Source: Balanoglossus misakiensis
Taxonomy: Eukaryota; Hemichordata
Direction of reading: 5' to 3'
DNA length: 64,000 nucleotides
Assembly (NCBI GenBank): GCA_040954595.2
Contig: CM082586.2
Span: forward strand, 1,674,001 to 1,738,000
This document shows positions 1-11,300 of this stretch, in pieces. Positions within the stretch are counted from its first letter, which is position 1. Each line of letters starts with the position of its first letter. The notes under the pieces were generated by a model, which saw nothing but the letters and a program-made list of their open reading frames with translations, did not search any database and was not told the DNA's origin. The position numbers and the translations under genes were made by a program.

Positions 1-378
1 CAGCACACACAATTATAGTGGTTATCACATATGTTTCTGGGATCTCTTCTAAGCCCTGCGAAGGAATGGAAAGATTGATTCAAAATAGTGACTGTTGATT
101 ACAATGTGCACATGACAAACAATATTAATCAGGTTTGACCCGTAAAATGTCTTCACAATAATCAGAACAAAACAACAATGTGCTTTCTTTCTTGATTATC
201 GTGAAATTTGCTTTCCAACGGCATGGAAGGGGTTGTCAGTCACTGAGTTGCTATGCAACTATACTGTCCCCATGGTTACGTTGGGTATGCCAGAAATTTT
301 CTTCACATCCGAAATCAGTAGTCGGAATAATGGTAGAATATCGCAACTTGTTCTGGTAAGTTCTCATTCTCGTGTGTG
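1..378. other. Unannotated flank, no gene seen
   Basis: AT-rich sequence with no recognisable coding exon, RNA gene or repeat. It lies beyond the TTAA-flanked foldback element and downstream of RPN2 (which is on the minus strand). Confidence 0.5.
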
Positions 379-1180
379 TTAAGATGGGTCCCTAGGATCT
401 TTTTGCCCGTTGCTATGGGCCTTTATAGGACATTACACCCCGATTTGGACTAAGCCGTTTTCAGAGTCTAACAAGGGGCTGGTAACTAGTTAAAAATACG
501 CACGATTGTGAGCGCGCGCCCCCTGACGCCATTGATATGCAAATTAGTTAGGTCAAATTTCAAAAGCCTAAGGCTTTTTATTCCGTGACCTCAAAAACGA
601 ACTTGATACGTATTCATTAGTTGCTTGAACCAGGGAAGATCGTGACGGATTTTGTTTTCGAATATTATCGTTGTATCCTACGATTTCAGCATACCCGTAC
701 CACACCTGAAAAAGTCATCGATTTTGGGTGTTTTTGGACGCACTCTTCCACCGTTTCGCTTCTTAGCACGACGAAAACCGAAAAAACGATCCGTCACACT
801 ATGCGGAAGTGCGTTCTCAACAAGCAGGTCAAATTTGGCTGGCCTACGTCGCCTGTGAAAAAAGCCTTAGGGATTTTCGTGAACGGTACAAAATCTCTGT
901 GTACAAAACATTGGATTTTTAGCGTTCGATCCAGTTACTGTGGTTACAGGACGCGCACGCTATCGCTGACCGCTGCTTTGCCGTATTAGCGTGGCGGCCT
1001 ATGGCCGGGCGGTAGCTGCCGTAAACATACTCGGACAAGGGGTGTGCACACAATCGTGTGTATTTTTAACTAGTTACAAGCCCCTTGTCGGACGTTCATA
1101 ACGGTTTCGATCAAAATTGAGTGTAGTGTCCTATAAAGGCCCATAGCAACGAGCAAAAAGATCCTAGGGACCCATCTTAA
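379..1180. mobile_element. TTAA-flanked foldback DNA element, non-autonomous
   Basis: The two ends are long inverted copies of each other. The left arm (about 379-508) starts TTAAGATGGGTCCCTAGGAT, and the right arm (about 1049-1180) ends with its reverse complement. The match continues, with gaps and mismatches, through the block reading GTTGCTATGGGCCTTTATAGGAC and on to the ACTAGTTAAAAATACGCAC block. Both outer ends are TTAA, the target duplication used by piggyBac-type and some other cut-and-paste elements. The roughly 540-bp middle has open frames (for example 621-989 on plus) but none resembles a transposase. It lies just past the RPN2 stop codon and may affect the 3' end of that transcript. 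The superfamily is inferred only from the TTAA ends. Confidence 0.75.
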
Positions 1181-1228
1181 AGCCAGCAAACCAAATGGAT
1201 ATTTTGATAGTTGTCTATTGATTTCAGC

Positions 1229-4200
1229 TCACCTTTTCTTTGCAATTGCTCCAAGCATTCTATTACCGGCCAGGAAAGTGACAACTCCAATCAGCGACAG
1301 ATATTTCAGTGTGGTAAACATATCCAAGTAACTCCAATAGCAGTAGTACAGCATGAAGATGGCTGTCAAAAAAAGGGAAACAATTACAGTCTTGGTGATA
1401 ATTGAGATTCAATACTGAGATACAGATGTAAGTTGAATCCTGGACAATTTGTTTTCAGTACATGGAACACTTTCCGGTGGAGTAAACATCACAAAGTTAA
1501 AGCTTCCCACATACCTCCAAGTCCAGTGTGGAATCCAATTGTACCTAATGAGAATGTGAAGTTCTTCATGTTGGCACCAATTTTCACCCACTGAAAAGAA
1601 AGAACAAAATTAAAACCTGATTTGTCATTGTATGGTACAGAAACTTTTGTTTGCTATTTGTAGTGCTTGCCCTCACTGTCAAATGTTCATGGTGCATATA
1701 TACCAAAACAAAAACAGACAAGTGACATCAAAACTTACCAGGATGACGAGAATCAACAATGGCAAGAAGCAGAGAACAGTGAAGAGATTGGACACAGTCA
1801 ATGGTGGACGCTTCTCGGGTTTGCGGAACATGTGTTCGATTTCTGGTTTCATGGCATACTGGCTGACACTGGGTTCTTTGGCCTCGGTCTCGGGGGCTTC
1901 GGGGAATTTCAGTTGCAGATCAGCCTGCAGAGAGAGAGAGGAGAAAAATAAGGTATTAGGATAGTTATCTCTTGGACTGGACCACGGTGGTGAAAGAGTT
2001 AAACATCAATGACGTCTGATGGAGTAATCTCACTAAATGAGAGCCCACAGCCAACATTACTGAGGACTCTTTTGTCTGACAGGAACTGTAGAGCTGGGAG
2101 ACTCACCAGATACCAAGTGAAAGGATTCTGCACCACTGGATCTCCCACAATCAGATGCATGGCATATTTGCCAGAGAGCGAGCTGAAGTGTTCCTTGGCA
2201 CTCTCGGCCACATCCAGTTCGAACTTGTACACGTTGCTGTCTTCGTCGGCCTCAGCTACGAAGATGACTTCCTGTTTGGTCTTGGCGTTGATCAGCTGCA
2301 CAAATGTCTGTGGCAATAAGGCAATGGAAGAATGGGTCAATGTCAAGGGTCAAGGTCAGATGTCATTTTCTGAAACAGCCAGACTACAGTGGGGGTGGAA
2401 GGCCGAATACTAATATGACTCACCTGGTGGGCTGGCATATCCTCATTGGTTGTTTTGTCCTTCAGGCCGAACTTCATGATGATGTTCTGGTGGTGATCTG
2501 CTTCGATTGGCTTGTCAATCTTGTTGGGATGTTGGACCCTAAGGAAGTGGAGGATATACATCAGCCATAGTCTCAGAAAAATCAATTTTTCAATTGTAGA
2601 TCATCTTATGTTTAAGGATGTGCGAGCAGAAAATAAAGATCGTGGGCTCCATCACTTACTTGACAGCCTTGGCAGACGTGGCCCCGTCTCTGTCCATTAC
2701 AGCCACCTCCGAGTTGACCACAGCCACCTGGGTGGTCACTTTCACATTGACCACTGACCCATCTGTTCCGATCAAGCGCTTGTCTTCTTTGCTTGGTGTG
2801 ACACTGACCTCTATCACGTAGAAACCAGGTGCCGGCTTGGCCTGCATCAAGTCCAACTCATACAGCGACCTGTTGAGAAGCGAAACAGATGATCGGGCAT
2901 AAACTTTATACAGATGTACAGTACAGTGAATGAAATAGTCCAGTCACCCTTCACCAACCAAAGACAATAGACATACCAGACAGATTTACTTAGTAAAGTT
3001 CACCAGCATCATTTATATTCAAGCAGTTATTTCACCTGTGACCAATGACTCATCTATAACCACAACCACCACTACAACATCTGTCTGAGTAAATGACTTG
3101 CTTTTGATGTGGGAACTATTCAGCTCCAGGCCTTGAACAGGAAACTGTTTTCCTTACTCCAAGAGCTGGTCTCAAAACTCTTACCCCCAGGGGCCAATAA
3201 TGCAAATTACAGTTTGTTGAAGCCAGTACATCTTTCTTGACACCAACATCACTTCAAAACCAACAATTTGCTTGGTACTAACAGGCCCCTCCCCACCACC
3301 AGTCAATTGATGACATGTTGTCGTTAATAAACTCTAGTGCAATGGTGTCAAGAGTTGCATCCACATTTGACACCTCTTGATAAATCCATCCTTCACCCTT
3401 TCACCACCATGGTTTGGTCCAAACCCATTGTTTTCTCTGATAACGTTGGACCTGTACACAGGGAAACAGGGGTGGAAGGGTCAATACTTACGGATCGGAA
3501 GCAGCCAGTGTGAAGGGCTTCTTGCTGAGGACTACAGCACCATCATTTGTGTGGATGGCCGAGTTGGCGGTGACTGTCAGCTTGCCCAGGGAGCCATGCA
3601 ACAGATTGGTGACTTTCACCTGAAAGGCATTAACACATACGACAAGATGTTCAAACGAGGATCAGGAAAAAAAATCATATGGCACTACTTGTGGTCTCTA
3701 CACCACCCTCAAGGACAAAACAAATGAATAGAAAAGGAATTTTTGTCCCCCATACATCATCAATAACCTTCACCAGCAGCTGCACAGACAAAAATAATAG
3801 TCAGAATACTGGTCACTCTTCAGTGAACATTTATGGAGTCTCGGAGGGCACATGTACTTTACTGGTCAGAATACACTCCTGAGGCTTAACTAGGGAAGCA
3901 AATATCCACAACTTAACTATGCATGAGCGCATCCTAGGCTAAGACACTGGCCACTTTGCTTAAGGGATGAAACATGAGTTGATTCATAATACAGAACTGT
4001 GGCTAGCAGCTGTCTGAGCATAACATGTGCCCCGACGAGCAGGGAACATCATTATGCCACCAATGTTTATACCGACAATAAAAGTGTTTTTATCATGAAA
4101 GTTCTTTTAGAGTCAGAAAGCCAAAGTTTGCCAGAGTAGTTTAATCTCCCTAACTTGTAGGCTTTGTCTAGACTGTGTCTGGCAATGAGGCATTGATGGT

Positions 4201-7200
4201 GTTCATGCACTTGTGACATAAAAACACTGCCATTGTTACTTGAACCAAAGGGGGCAGCCATGTAGAACATACACTTTATATCACTGGTGCCCACAAGAGG
4301 GCTCTATTCACATAGCAGCCAGAAAGGCCGCACTGTGAGACAGATTAGCCAAACATTTCTTACCTGAACTTTGGGTTCATTGCTTGATACTGCTACTGGG
4401 CTGACCAGAGTGACTGCAACTGGTACATGATACTGTTAGCAAATGAGAGAGAGAAAAATAGATAAAATTCATTAGTTATTATCATAGCTGAAAATCATCT
4501 GTATTTATGGGGTGTCAGACTCATTACTGTCATCAGTCCTCACATTTGAGTTCTACATCACTGCCAGACACTGTATAATACAAAATTTCTAAAGATATTC
4601 ATTTTCCAATCTTGCACACACACTTAAGTTGATTTCTTGACAAAAATCATTTTCAGTTTTCAGCACTGCTTGGGGTTTGCTGGGTTTACTGGCTGTGTCC
4701 CTATTTGCTTAGCAGACTGACTGACTTACCATACTCTGCAGTGTAAACATGGATTAGCAAAAGAATGGAGGGAAAAAAGACAGGATAGATGCATGGTTAG
4801 ATGTGCCCGATTAAGATGAAACCCACAGGGTGGGGGTGACGCTAGGCAGGGTTTTTAAGGTCTAGGTGAGCCCACTGCATAAACTGGGACTGACAATGAA
4901 GACAACAACATGATCCCACTGGGTATATGTAGCTTAGGAGGGGTTGTGATCCAGAAAAGGGTGCAGCCCATTGGGGTCAAGAGAAGAGTTAGACCAAGAA
5001 GCTGGCATGGAAGGGGTTTAGTTTGATTGGCGGTTCTTGAGAACATAGAACTATCCAACAGCAATACATCACAGTCAGATACAACAGTAGAAAACAATTC
5101 ACAAAAACCAAACTGACGCACAACGAGACATACGACTGAACAAATTAGACACTGATTGTGTAAACAATACATAGACATCAAATATCCTAACTTGTGGTAT
5201 TATGGTATGGGTGATATCGGAAAATGGTGTCTTGGGATAGACGGAGCATGCTGGCATCAAAAACAAAACAACACAACATACAATGGCAAAATACCATCTA
5301 CGTTTCCTTACCTGGTTTTCTGACAGTGTTTTAAGAGCTGTGACTACGTAGTATCCAACGCGACTGTTCTGAGTGTGTTTCCTGCTCAAGATGTAGTTGG
5401 CCAACATTACAACTTTCTCCTGGAGAGAGGACAGAGGAAAAAACACATCAATTGAATATATTACATTGTTGGTTACAGGTGAAAGCAAAATTTTTCTGTG
5501 ATCATTTTGACGTCTTACCTCTGTGATTGTCGGTGCCTTCTTTGCCTTCTCTGCCAATTTGTACGCTCCATCAATAAACAGTGATGTCACACTGAGGCCT
5601 CCTTCAAACTGTGGAAAGAAAAAGTTCAATTATTTGAAAAAATTCCTTTTATTTTTATTGACTGGATATATCAGACATCCATAAGCAAAAATGGGTGTGA
5701 AAGATGAACATTGCACTTTATACTCTCAGACATGATACCCACATCCCCGGAATGTGATTTGAGAGAACTGACCTGCATATATAAGTCATCAATTTCATCA
5801 GCCTGGGCTATGAGATCTTCAACCGAGTCTACATACACATTGACGTCAGACTCTGCTGACAACTGTGATGCTATGTGTAAGGCATATACTGAGCTGCAAG
5901 ATAAAAACAATACATGAGGTTAATCCATCATCTCAGGCTTACATTGCAGTATTTCACAGCAATTGTCCTGTCCACTCACATTCTCATTTCAAATTTAGTA
6001 CAGACACCAATGCCCAGAACTATGCCTACCTGAGTAAGCTGTCATCTTTTTTCAAGGCAGCTTCCAGTGCCTTCAAGACATCAGCAGAATTAACTGTGGG
6101 GTAAAGATAGATTTGAAGAAATCACTTATTCTATATGAGAAACTGGGGAAAGTATGTTGTGTGTGTGATTTCTTGGCATACTTACATTTTACTCCTAAGT
6201 TTGTGAGTGCAGAGACTGCATAGAAAAGAGATGCCACATCTGAACTCTCGTTGATTGCTCCTGTCAACACTTGCTTTGCTTCAGAAAGTGTCAGCTGAAA
6301 CAGAGAATAAATAGAATCATAAGCACAATTCTCAGCCCTGCTTTCACTCAAACGTTTATGTCCCAAACACCCTGTAATTTACACAAGTTATAATAAGGTA
6401 CACACTTACCTGGCAATTGGTCAGAGCTTTGCTTGCTGTTGTAGCATGATATAGCGACTGTACACTATTGCTGTCTACTTTGCTTTTTAGGAAATTACAA
6501 ACTTCCTAGGATGGGAAAAAAAAGACAACAACATGATTATTATTATGATTTACCAGGTATTACTACCTGGTATTACTGCCATCAGAAAGTTTTAATTTTA
6601 TATCAAAAGAATGATTTACACTGTTTATTTGGCATGAGCAACGCTCAAACCTACCTGTGCATTGGGTACTCCAGCCCCCAGTAATTTTAGACCCAGTATG
6701 GAATAATGTGCACTGGCGATATCTGAGAAAGGCTGGGCACTTTCAAAGATGGTTTTCAGCCTGGCCTGGTCCCCGGCTGTCAGTACAGACGTCGGCGTCA
6801 GTGCCTGACCGACCACGGCAAACATTAACAGAGACAACACAAATGCACCTGGGGGATTAAAAAAAATCAAAAGTGTATAAGAACAGAAATAAAGAGAATT
6901 TTATAATGTAATAAAGTTAGTTTCAGATATTAAAATTATGTTTAGCTGTTGAAACAAGCATATACTGAACATTCAAAGGGTGTATATCTAATTAATATTT
7001 ATTTACATCTATGGTAATTTGAATTTTATTATACCATATGCTAAATATAACACGGGAATGTCCTATAGTATACAATGTAATAATTCACTTGGTGCCAATT
7101 GCATTAATCTATTTTCTGTGTAGTAAACATGCACCACAATAAATCAGATTTAGATCAATAACATAGTGTAAACAACTATTCTGCACAATACTGACCTAAG

Positions 7201-7836
7201 GTCACCAACATGATTTAGCAAAAGTTAAAACCACCTGTCCTGCAATTCACACCACAAGATAATCAACAATGCTTCCTTATACTATATAACCAATCGCAGG
7301 TTACACTTTCTTTAATGTCCCGAAAGAAATATCGCAACACGGTGTTTTTTAACTACCGGAAGTACATGACGACAATTATCAGGTAACGGTAATAAATCCA
7401 CGCTCCGTACACGATGTCGCTTTCTTGGTTTCATTTCAAGTTCCATTTCAACAAGAACTGAAAGTACCATGTTTTATCATAGACCTCTTTAAAACCAAAT
7501 AAAACTTTCATCTTCCGATCATCACAGCATATTTATTCCCCGTCAACCGAGCGTTGCCACAGACGCCCGCACAGAAGCATTGTTTTCAGAATACATTGTT
7601 CAATAAGGTCAGTGATCCCATCCCGTAACGCTATTACACGTGGCAAATGATAGCGTAAAGGAGTACTTCCTACTCAGAAATAGCTATTTTGATGAATCCA
7701 CATACATTTTGGAAGGTTTTGGTCTTGTCGGAGCGATATAACATATATTTATGATCGCGCCTGGGCCAATATTAAAAGCACTACATCAGCGAGTCAATAT
7801 AAAATTTGCAAGTTTTGAAAACTTACCCCTAGCCAT
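1229..7836 (-). CDS. RPN2: Ribophorin II, oligosaccharyltransferase subunit (16 coding exons)
   Basis: Subunit of the ER oligosaccharyltransferase (OST) complex, which transfers glycans to nascent proteins. Coding exons in transcript order: 7836-7827, 6848-6655, 6505-6410, 6294-6186, 6093-6030, 5893-5773, 5608-5519, 5419-5312, 4432-4364, 3619-3492, 2869-2660, 2538-2424, 2307-2107, 1924-1739, 1590-1515, 1362-1229. All junctions are GT-AG and in frame, giving 636 aa (human about 631). Residues 1-20 are a hydrophobic signal peptide. A long luminal region includes TFVQLINAKTKQEVIFVAEA and VYKFELD, typical of RPN2. The C-terminal part carries HMFRKPEKRPP, then three membrane segments (about 549-572, 580-603, 611-628) and LAGNRML. 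The first coding exon is only 10 nt (Met-Ala-Arg plus one base). A 93-bp MITE lies in the intron between 3492 and 2869. The gene is divergent from SMCHD1. No clear polyadenylation signal was found close to the stop. Confidence 0.97.
3392..3484. mobile_element. 93-bp hairpin MITE, degenerate copy (RPN2 intron)
   Basis: A diverged copy, in opposite orientation, of the elements at 19152-19244 and 48611-48703, and of the same 93-bp length. Shared blocks are ACCCTTTCACCACCATGGTT at one end, a central TTGGACCT, and GGGTGGAAGGGTCAA at the other. Its terminal TTAA has mutated to TTCA/TCAA, suggesting an old insertion. Confidence 0.7.
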
Positions 7837-8329
7837 TGCTATGCCTTTCAGGTGCACATAAGAAGAGACTGTCATCCGGGAACTTTGTGATCTTTGACCC
7901 CTCCCAATCACAGACGCCCACGGAGCAAACACATAAAACAGTCCAATTCTTGTGTATTACACGAAATATTCTTGAACTTTCGAGCAGCCTGGCTAGAGTA
8001 ACGAACGAAGGATAGACTCGTGTCATAAACAATCAAATAATGACCAGAATTAGCTATTTCTCGGTGAAAATTCTAAGTAGGAGGACGCCACCATAGTCGA
8101 GGCCCCGATCTCGATTTTTTGCCTTGCAATGGCAAACGTATTCGATAAAAAGGAAGAAATTTGTACTGAAAAGTTATTATTTAGGTGCAAATAATAACTT
8201 GCATGAGTTTTTCTTTGTTATGCGCACACATCTATGCTGAAAACATTTTTTTTTCTGTTCGAGAGAAAGGTTATCATCCGGGAAACTTTGACCCTATGAC
8301 CTAGCTCCAGCAACTAGTTTGAACTCAAG
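7837..8329. promoter_or_regulatory. Divergent RPN2/SMCHD1 promoter interval
   Basis: Only 493 bp separate the start codons of RPN2 (leftward) and SMCHD1 (rightward), so both 5' UTRs and core promoters must share this interval unless upstream non-coding exons exist. A CCAAT box is at 7904-7908. A motif TCATCCGGGAACTTTG at 7872-7887 recurs as TCATCCGGGAAACTTTG at 8274-8290 in the same orientation, one copy near each start codon. No TATA box at a convincing distance was seen. The transcription start sites are not determined. Confidence 0.65.
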
Positions 8330-8337
8330 ATGGCGGC
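8327..8337 (+). promoter_or_regulatory. YY1-type motif over the SMCHD1 start codon
   Basis: The sequence AAGATGGCGGCC fits the YY1 consensus (AAGATGGCGGC), with the ATG of the motif being the SMCHD1 initiator. Such sites are common at the 5' end of TATA-less housekeeping genes. Binding is inferred from the match only. Confidence 0.45.
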
Positions 8338-11300
8338 CAAATTGACTAGTCCCACGCCGACATCGTCGGATATCGACGAAGAAGAGACTGTGGTGTACAT
8401 CTTTGACCGGAGAAAAGGTAGTGCACCGGAGAAGAAGATACAGCTAGGAGGCATCTTTGATTTCGACTCGTTTCGCAGTAAAGTTTGTGAGGTAGGGGAG
8501 TCGCATCATCCAGCGCACTGGCCTGGTTTATTATGTTTTTGTTTGCATGTGGATAAACACGATCGTGATCATTAGCATGCATGTAGTATTCGACTGCGGT
8601 GACAGCATTTCTTTTTTCCCAATTCCTCTTAGGTGCTTGGCATTGGCCCGCGAGACAAGTTTGTGATCTCGACCACCAATAGAGTGCAGATCGACGATGA
8701 TTCTTCTTACGGTGAGTTTTCTGATATACACCGCGAGTGAGGAGGAGGGGGGGGGGGGGGTCGAAAGGACAGCCAGGGTCTTCGACCAGGTGTTACGTGC
8801 AATACTGCAACACAAGTAGTCACGTATTATTTGTGAAATTTATTACCATGCTCGCTTGTTGACCTACCTATTAATTATACCATTTCAGAAAAGTTAGTTA
8901 CTGTTGATGTTCAGTTTAGTTATTACAAATTGTCATAAAGAAACAATAATAATAATATTATTATTCTACTACTGCTAATTATTGTTGTTGTTGTTGTTGT
9001 TGTTGTCTTTTAACAGAAGACCTTATTGATGGTGGAGACACCCTGTATGTGTTGAATCACATGAATCAAGAATTAGCAGCACAAGCCCATGAACGCATTG
9101 ATTACCTGCCACATTATGACACACTGGTCAAAAGTGGCATGTACGAGTATTATGCCAGTGAAGGACAAAACCCTCTGCGTAAGTTATTGATCTTTGTCAT
9201 CTTTGTGTCAGTAGTTACAATGCTGGATTTTACTATATGTCTGTGCTAACCAAATAATTATAGGATGATGTCATCAGTTCTCATTCACCAGTATAGCAAC
9301 TTACTGAATGATGAATCTGTTTCTCGTTGACAGCGTTTGCATTTGCTGAGCTGATCGACAACTCATTGGCAGCTACAGCCGGCAACATTGGACCAAGATC
9401 AATTGAAATCAGGCTGGTGAGTTGTCTGTTTGTTAAATATCCAATAGCAATGCAAAATTGCTATATCTCATATGGCAATTCACATCACTCATTCACTGAT
9501 CCCTTGATACAGTTGCAGACTTCCTTATTGTCTTGGTCATTTCGGTTCACAGTTCCTGGATGAATCACCCGCCAAGAATCAGATCTGTGTTATTGACAAC
9601 GGCTGTGGTATGACATCCAGGCAGCTCAATAACTGGGCAATCTACAGACTCTCTAAGTTCATCAGGAAAGAAAAGAAAGGGTGAGAATAATTTTCAATGT
9701 GAACTTAGCTTTACTAGGGAGTATGAAAGTTTTGCTTGTTAAGTGAACAGATACTGCAACACAAAACAGAGATATATTCAATGTGTTCTTTTCACAATAC
9801 AGACAACTACAACAAATTCCAAGCAACCTTCCAAACTTCGCCCAAGAAGTACCCAGGTCCCTAAACAGTGATATCTCCTACTTTGGTGTGGGCGGAAAGC
9901 AGGCTATTTTCTTCATCGGACATTCAACACGGGTAAGTAGCTGTAGTAAGTATATGTTATCAAGCACCCATGCCTTTCAGATAATGCTTGTGCCTTTTGA
10001 TGGAAAGAGACACCATCTTCTACCAGAGTAAACACTTGAGCCTACCAAAACCAATGTCATTGGGGTTATTTCATTCTCTGCCCCCCCCCCCCCCCCAGAT
10101 GATATCCAAACCAGTGGAATCCAAGGATGTCCATGAGTTGACTATTTCCAAGGAGGAGTTTGAAAGGAGAGAGAAAAACAGAGAAGCCATCTACAGTGGC
10201 TACATCAGAAATCGAAAGGTAAAAAAAAAATTATATTAAGAAACTGTTCTTGAATGGCATTACATGTAAACAGGGAACATCTGGTAGGGCACTTTACCAT
10301 AAAATAAAATGAAATGTATGAAGACCCATTTTCAGAGAACTTGCTTAGTGTTGCCCTAAATGCGAAACCTGCATTGAAGACATCTGTGTCTCGTTCTCAG
10401 CCGGGAGACAGCAGTCACGTTGCACCGGAAGACGAAATAGTGCACAATCTAATCAAGGAAGAGCTGAGTAAACGCAGCTTCACTGCAGTCATCATCAACG
10501 GCATCAGTACGCAGCACATACAGTATCTCAGGAATGACTTCAGAGGCTGGTGTCGACACATGGCGTAAGTGGGCATCCCTTCTACTGCTTGTAGTGTTTG
10601 TGAACTGAGAAAGACACCCATGGCTGTTGCCAGGTGCTTTTCATTGCAAGTATGGATCCTGAGCATAGCATCCATGCTTGTCTTAAGACTAACAGACAAA
10701 ATTCGACAATAACGGTCAATCCATTGCATTTGCAGACACATATACCACTACTACATTCACGGCCCCCGGGGGAACGAGGAGAAGACCGTCGGCAGCTACA
10801 GACCCGGCAGTCCCTTCAAAAACCTTGACATTGAGATTGTGCTGTACGACAAAGGCAAGCAACCGAAACAGGTCAACCTCCGAGACATCAGCGATGACAT
10901 GCAGACGAGATACATCCGGTCGTCCGCTGACTCGTTTGAGTTCAAAGCGGTGGTCGAGGGGACGGGAATCGTGGAAGGCATCATCCGATATCATCCATTT
11001 CTGTATGATAGGGAAACATTTCCCAGTGATTACAATGGACCCAAGGGTAAGTTTTGGGGCACTCTCCTGTGTGTGTGTGTTGGGTGGGGGGAGGGGTGGG
11101 GAGGGACTGTCTCTGGTCCTGTAATATCCTTGGTGTACGAATTTCAAGTTCAACTGCACATGCTGTAAACCCTGTACCACTTGCCTCGTACCACCCCCAG
11201 TCACCATAGACGTCCGTGTTTGCAGGACTCTCTTTTCTCTCTAAAGTTGATGTAGATTTTGAATACGAAGATGTCTACATGGAAGACAAGCCAGCCAGGG

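Noticed and set aside
621-989. 122-codon open frame inside the foldback element
   Set aside because: No transposase motifs; it lies wholly within the element interior and looks like chance.
2009-2413. Plus-strand frame of 134 codons over RPN2 exons
   Set aside because: Antisense shadow of the real minus-strand RPN2 exons.
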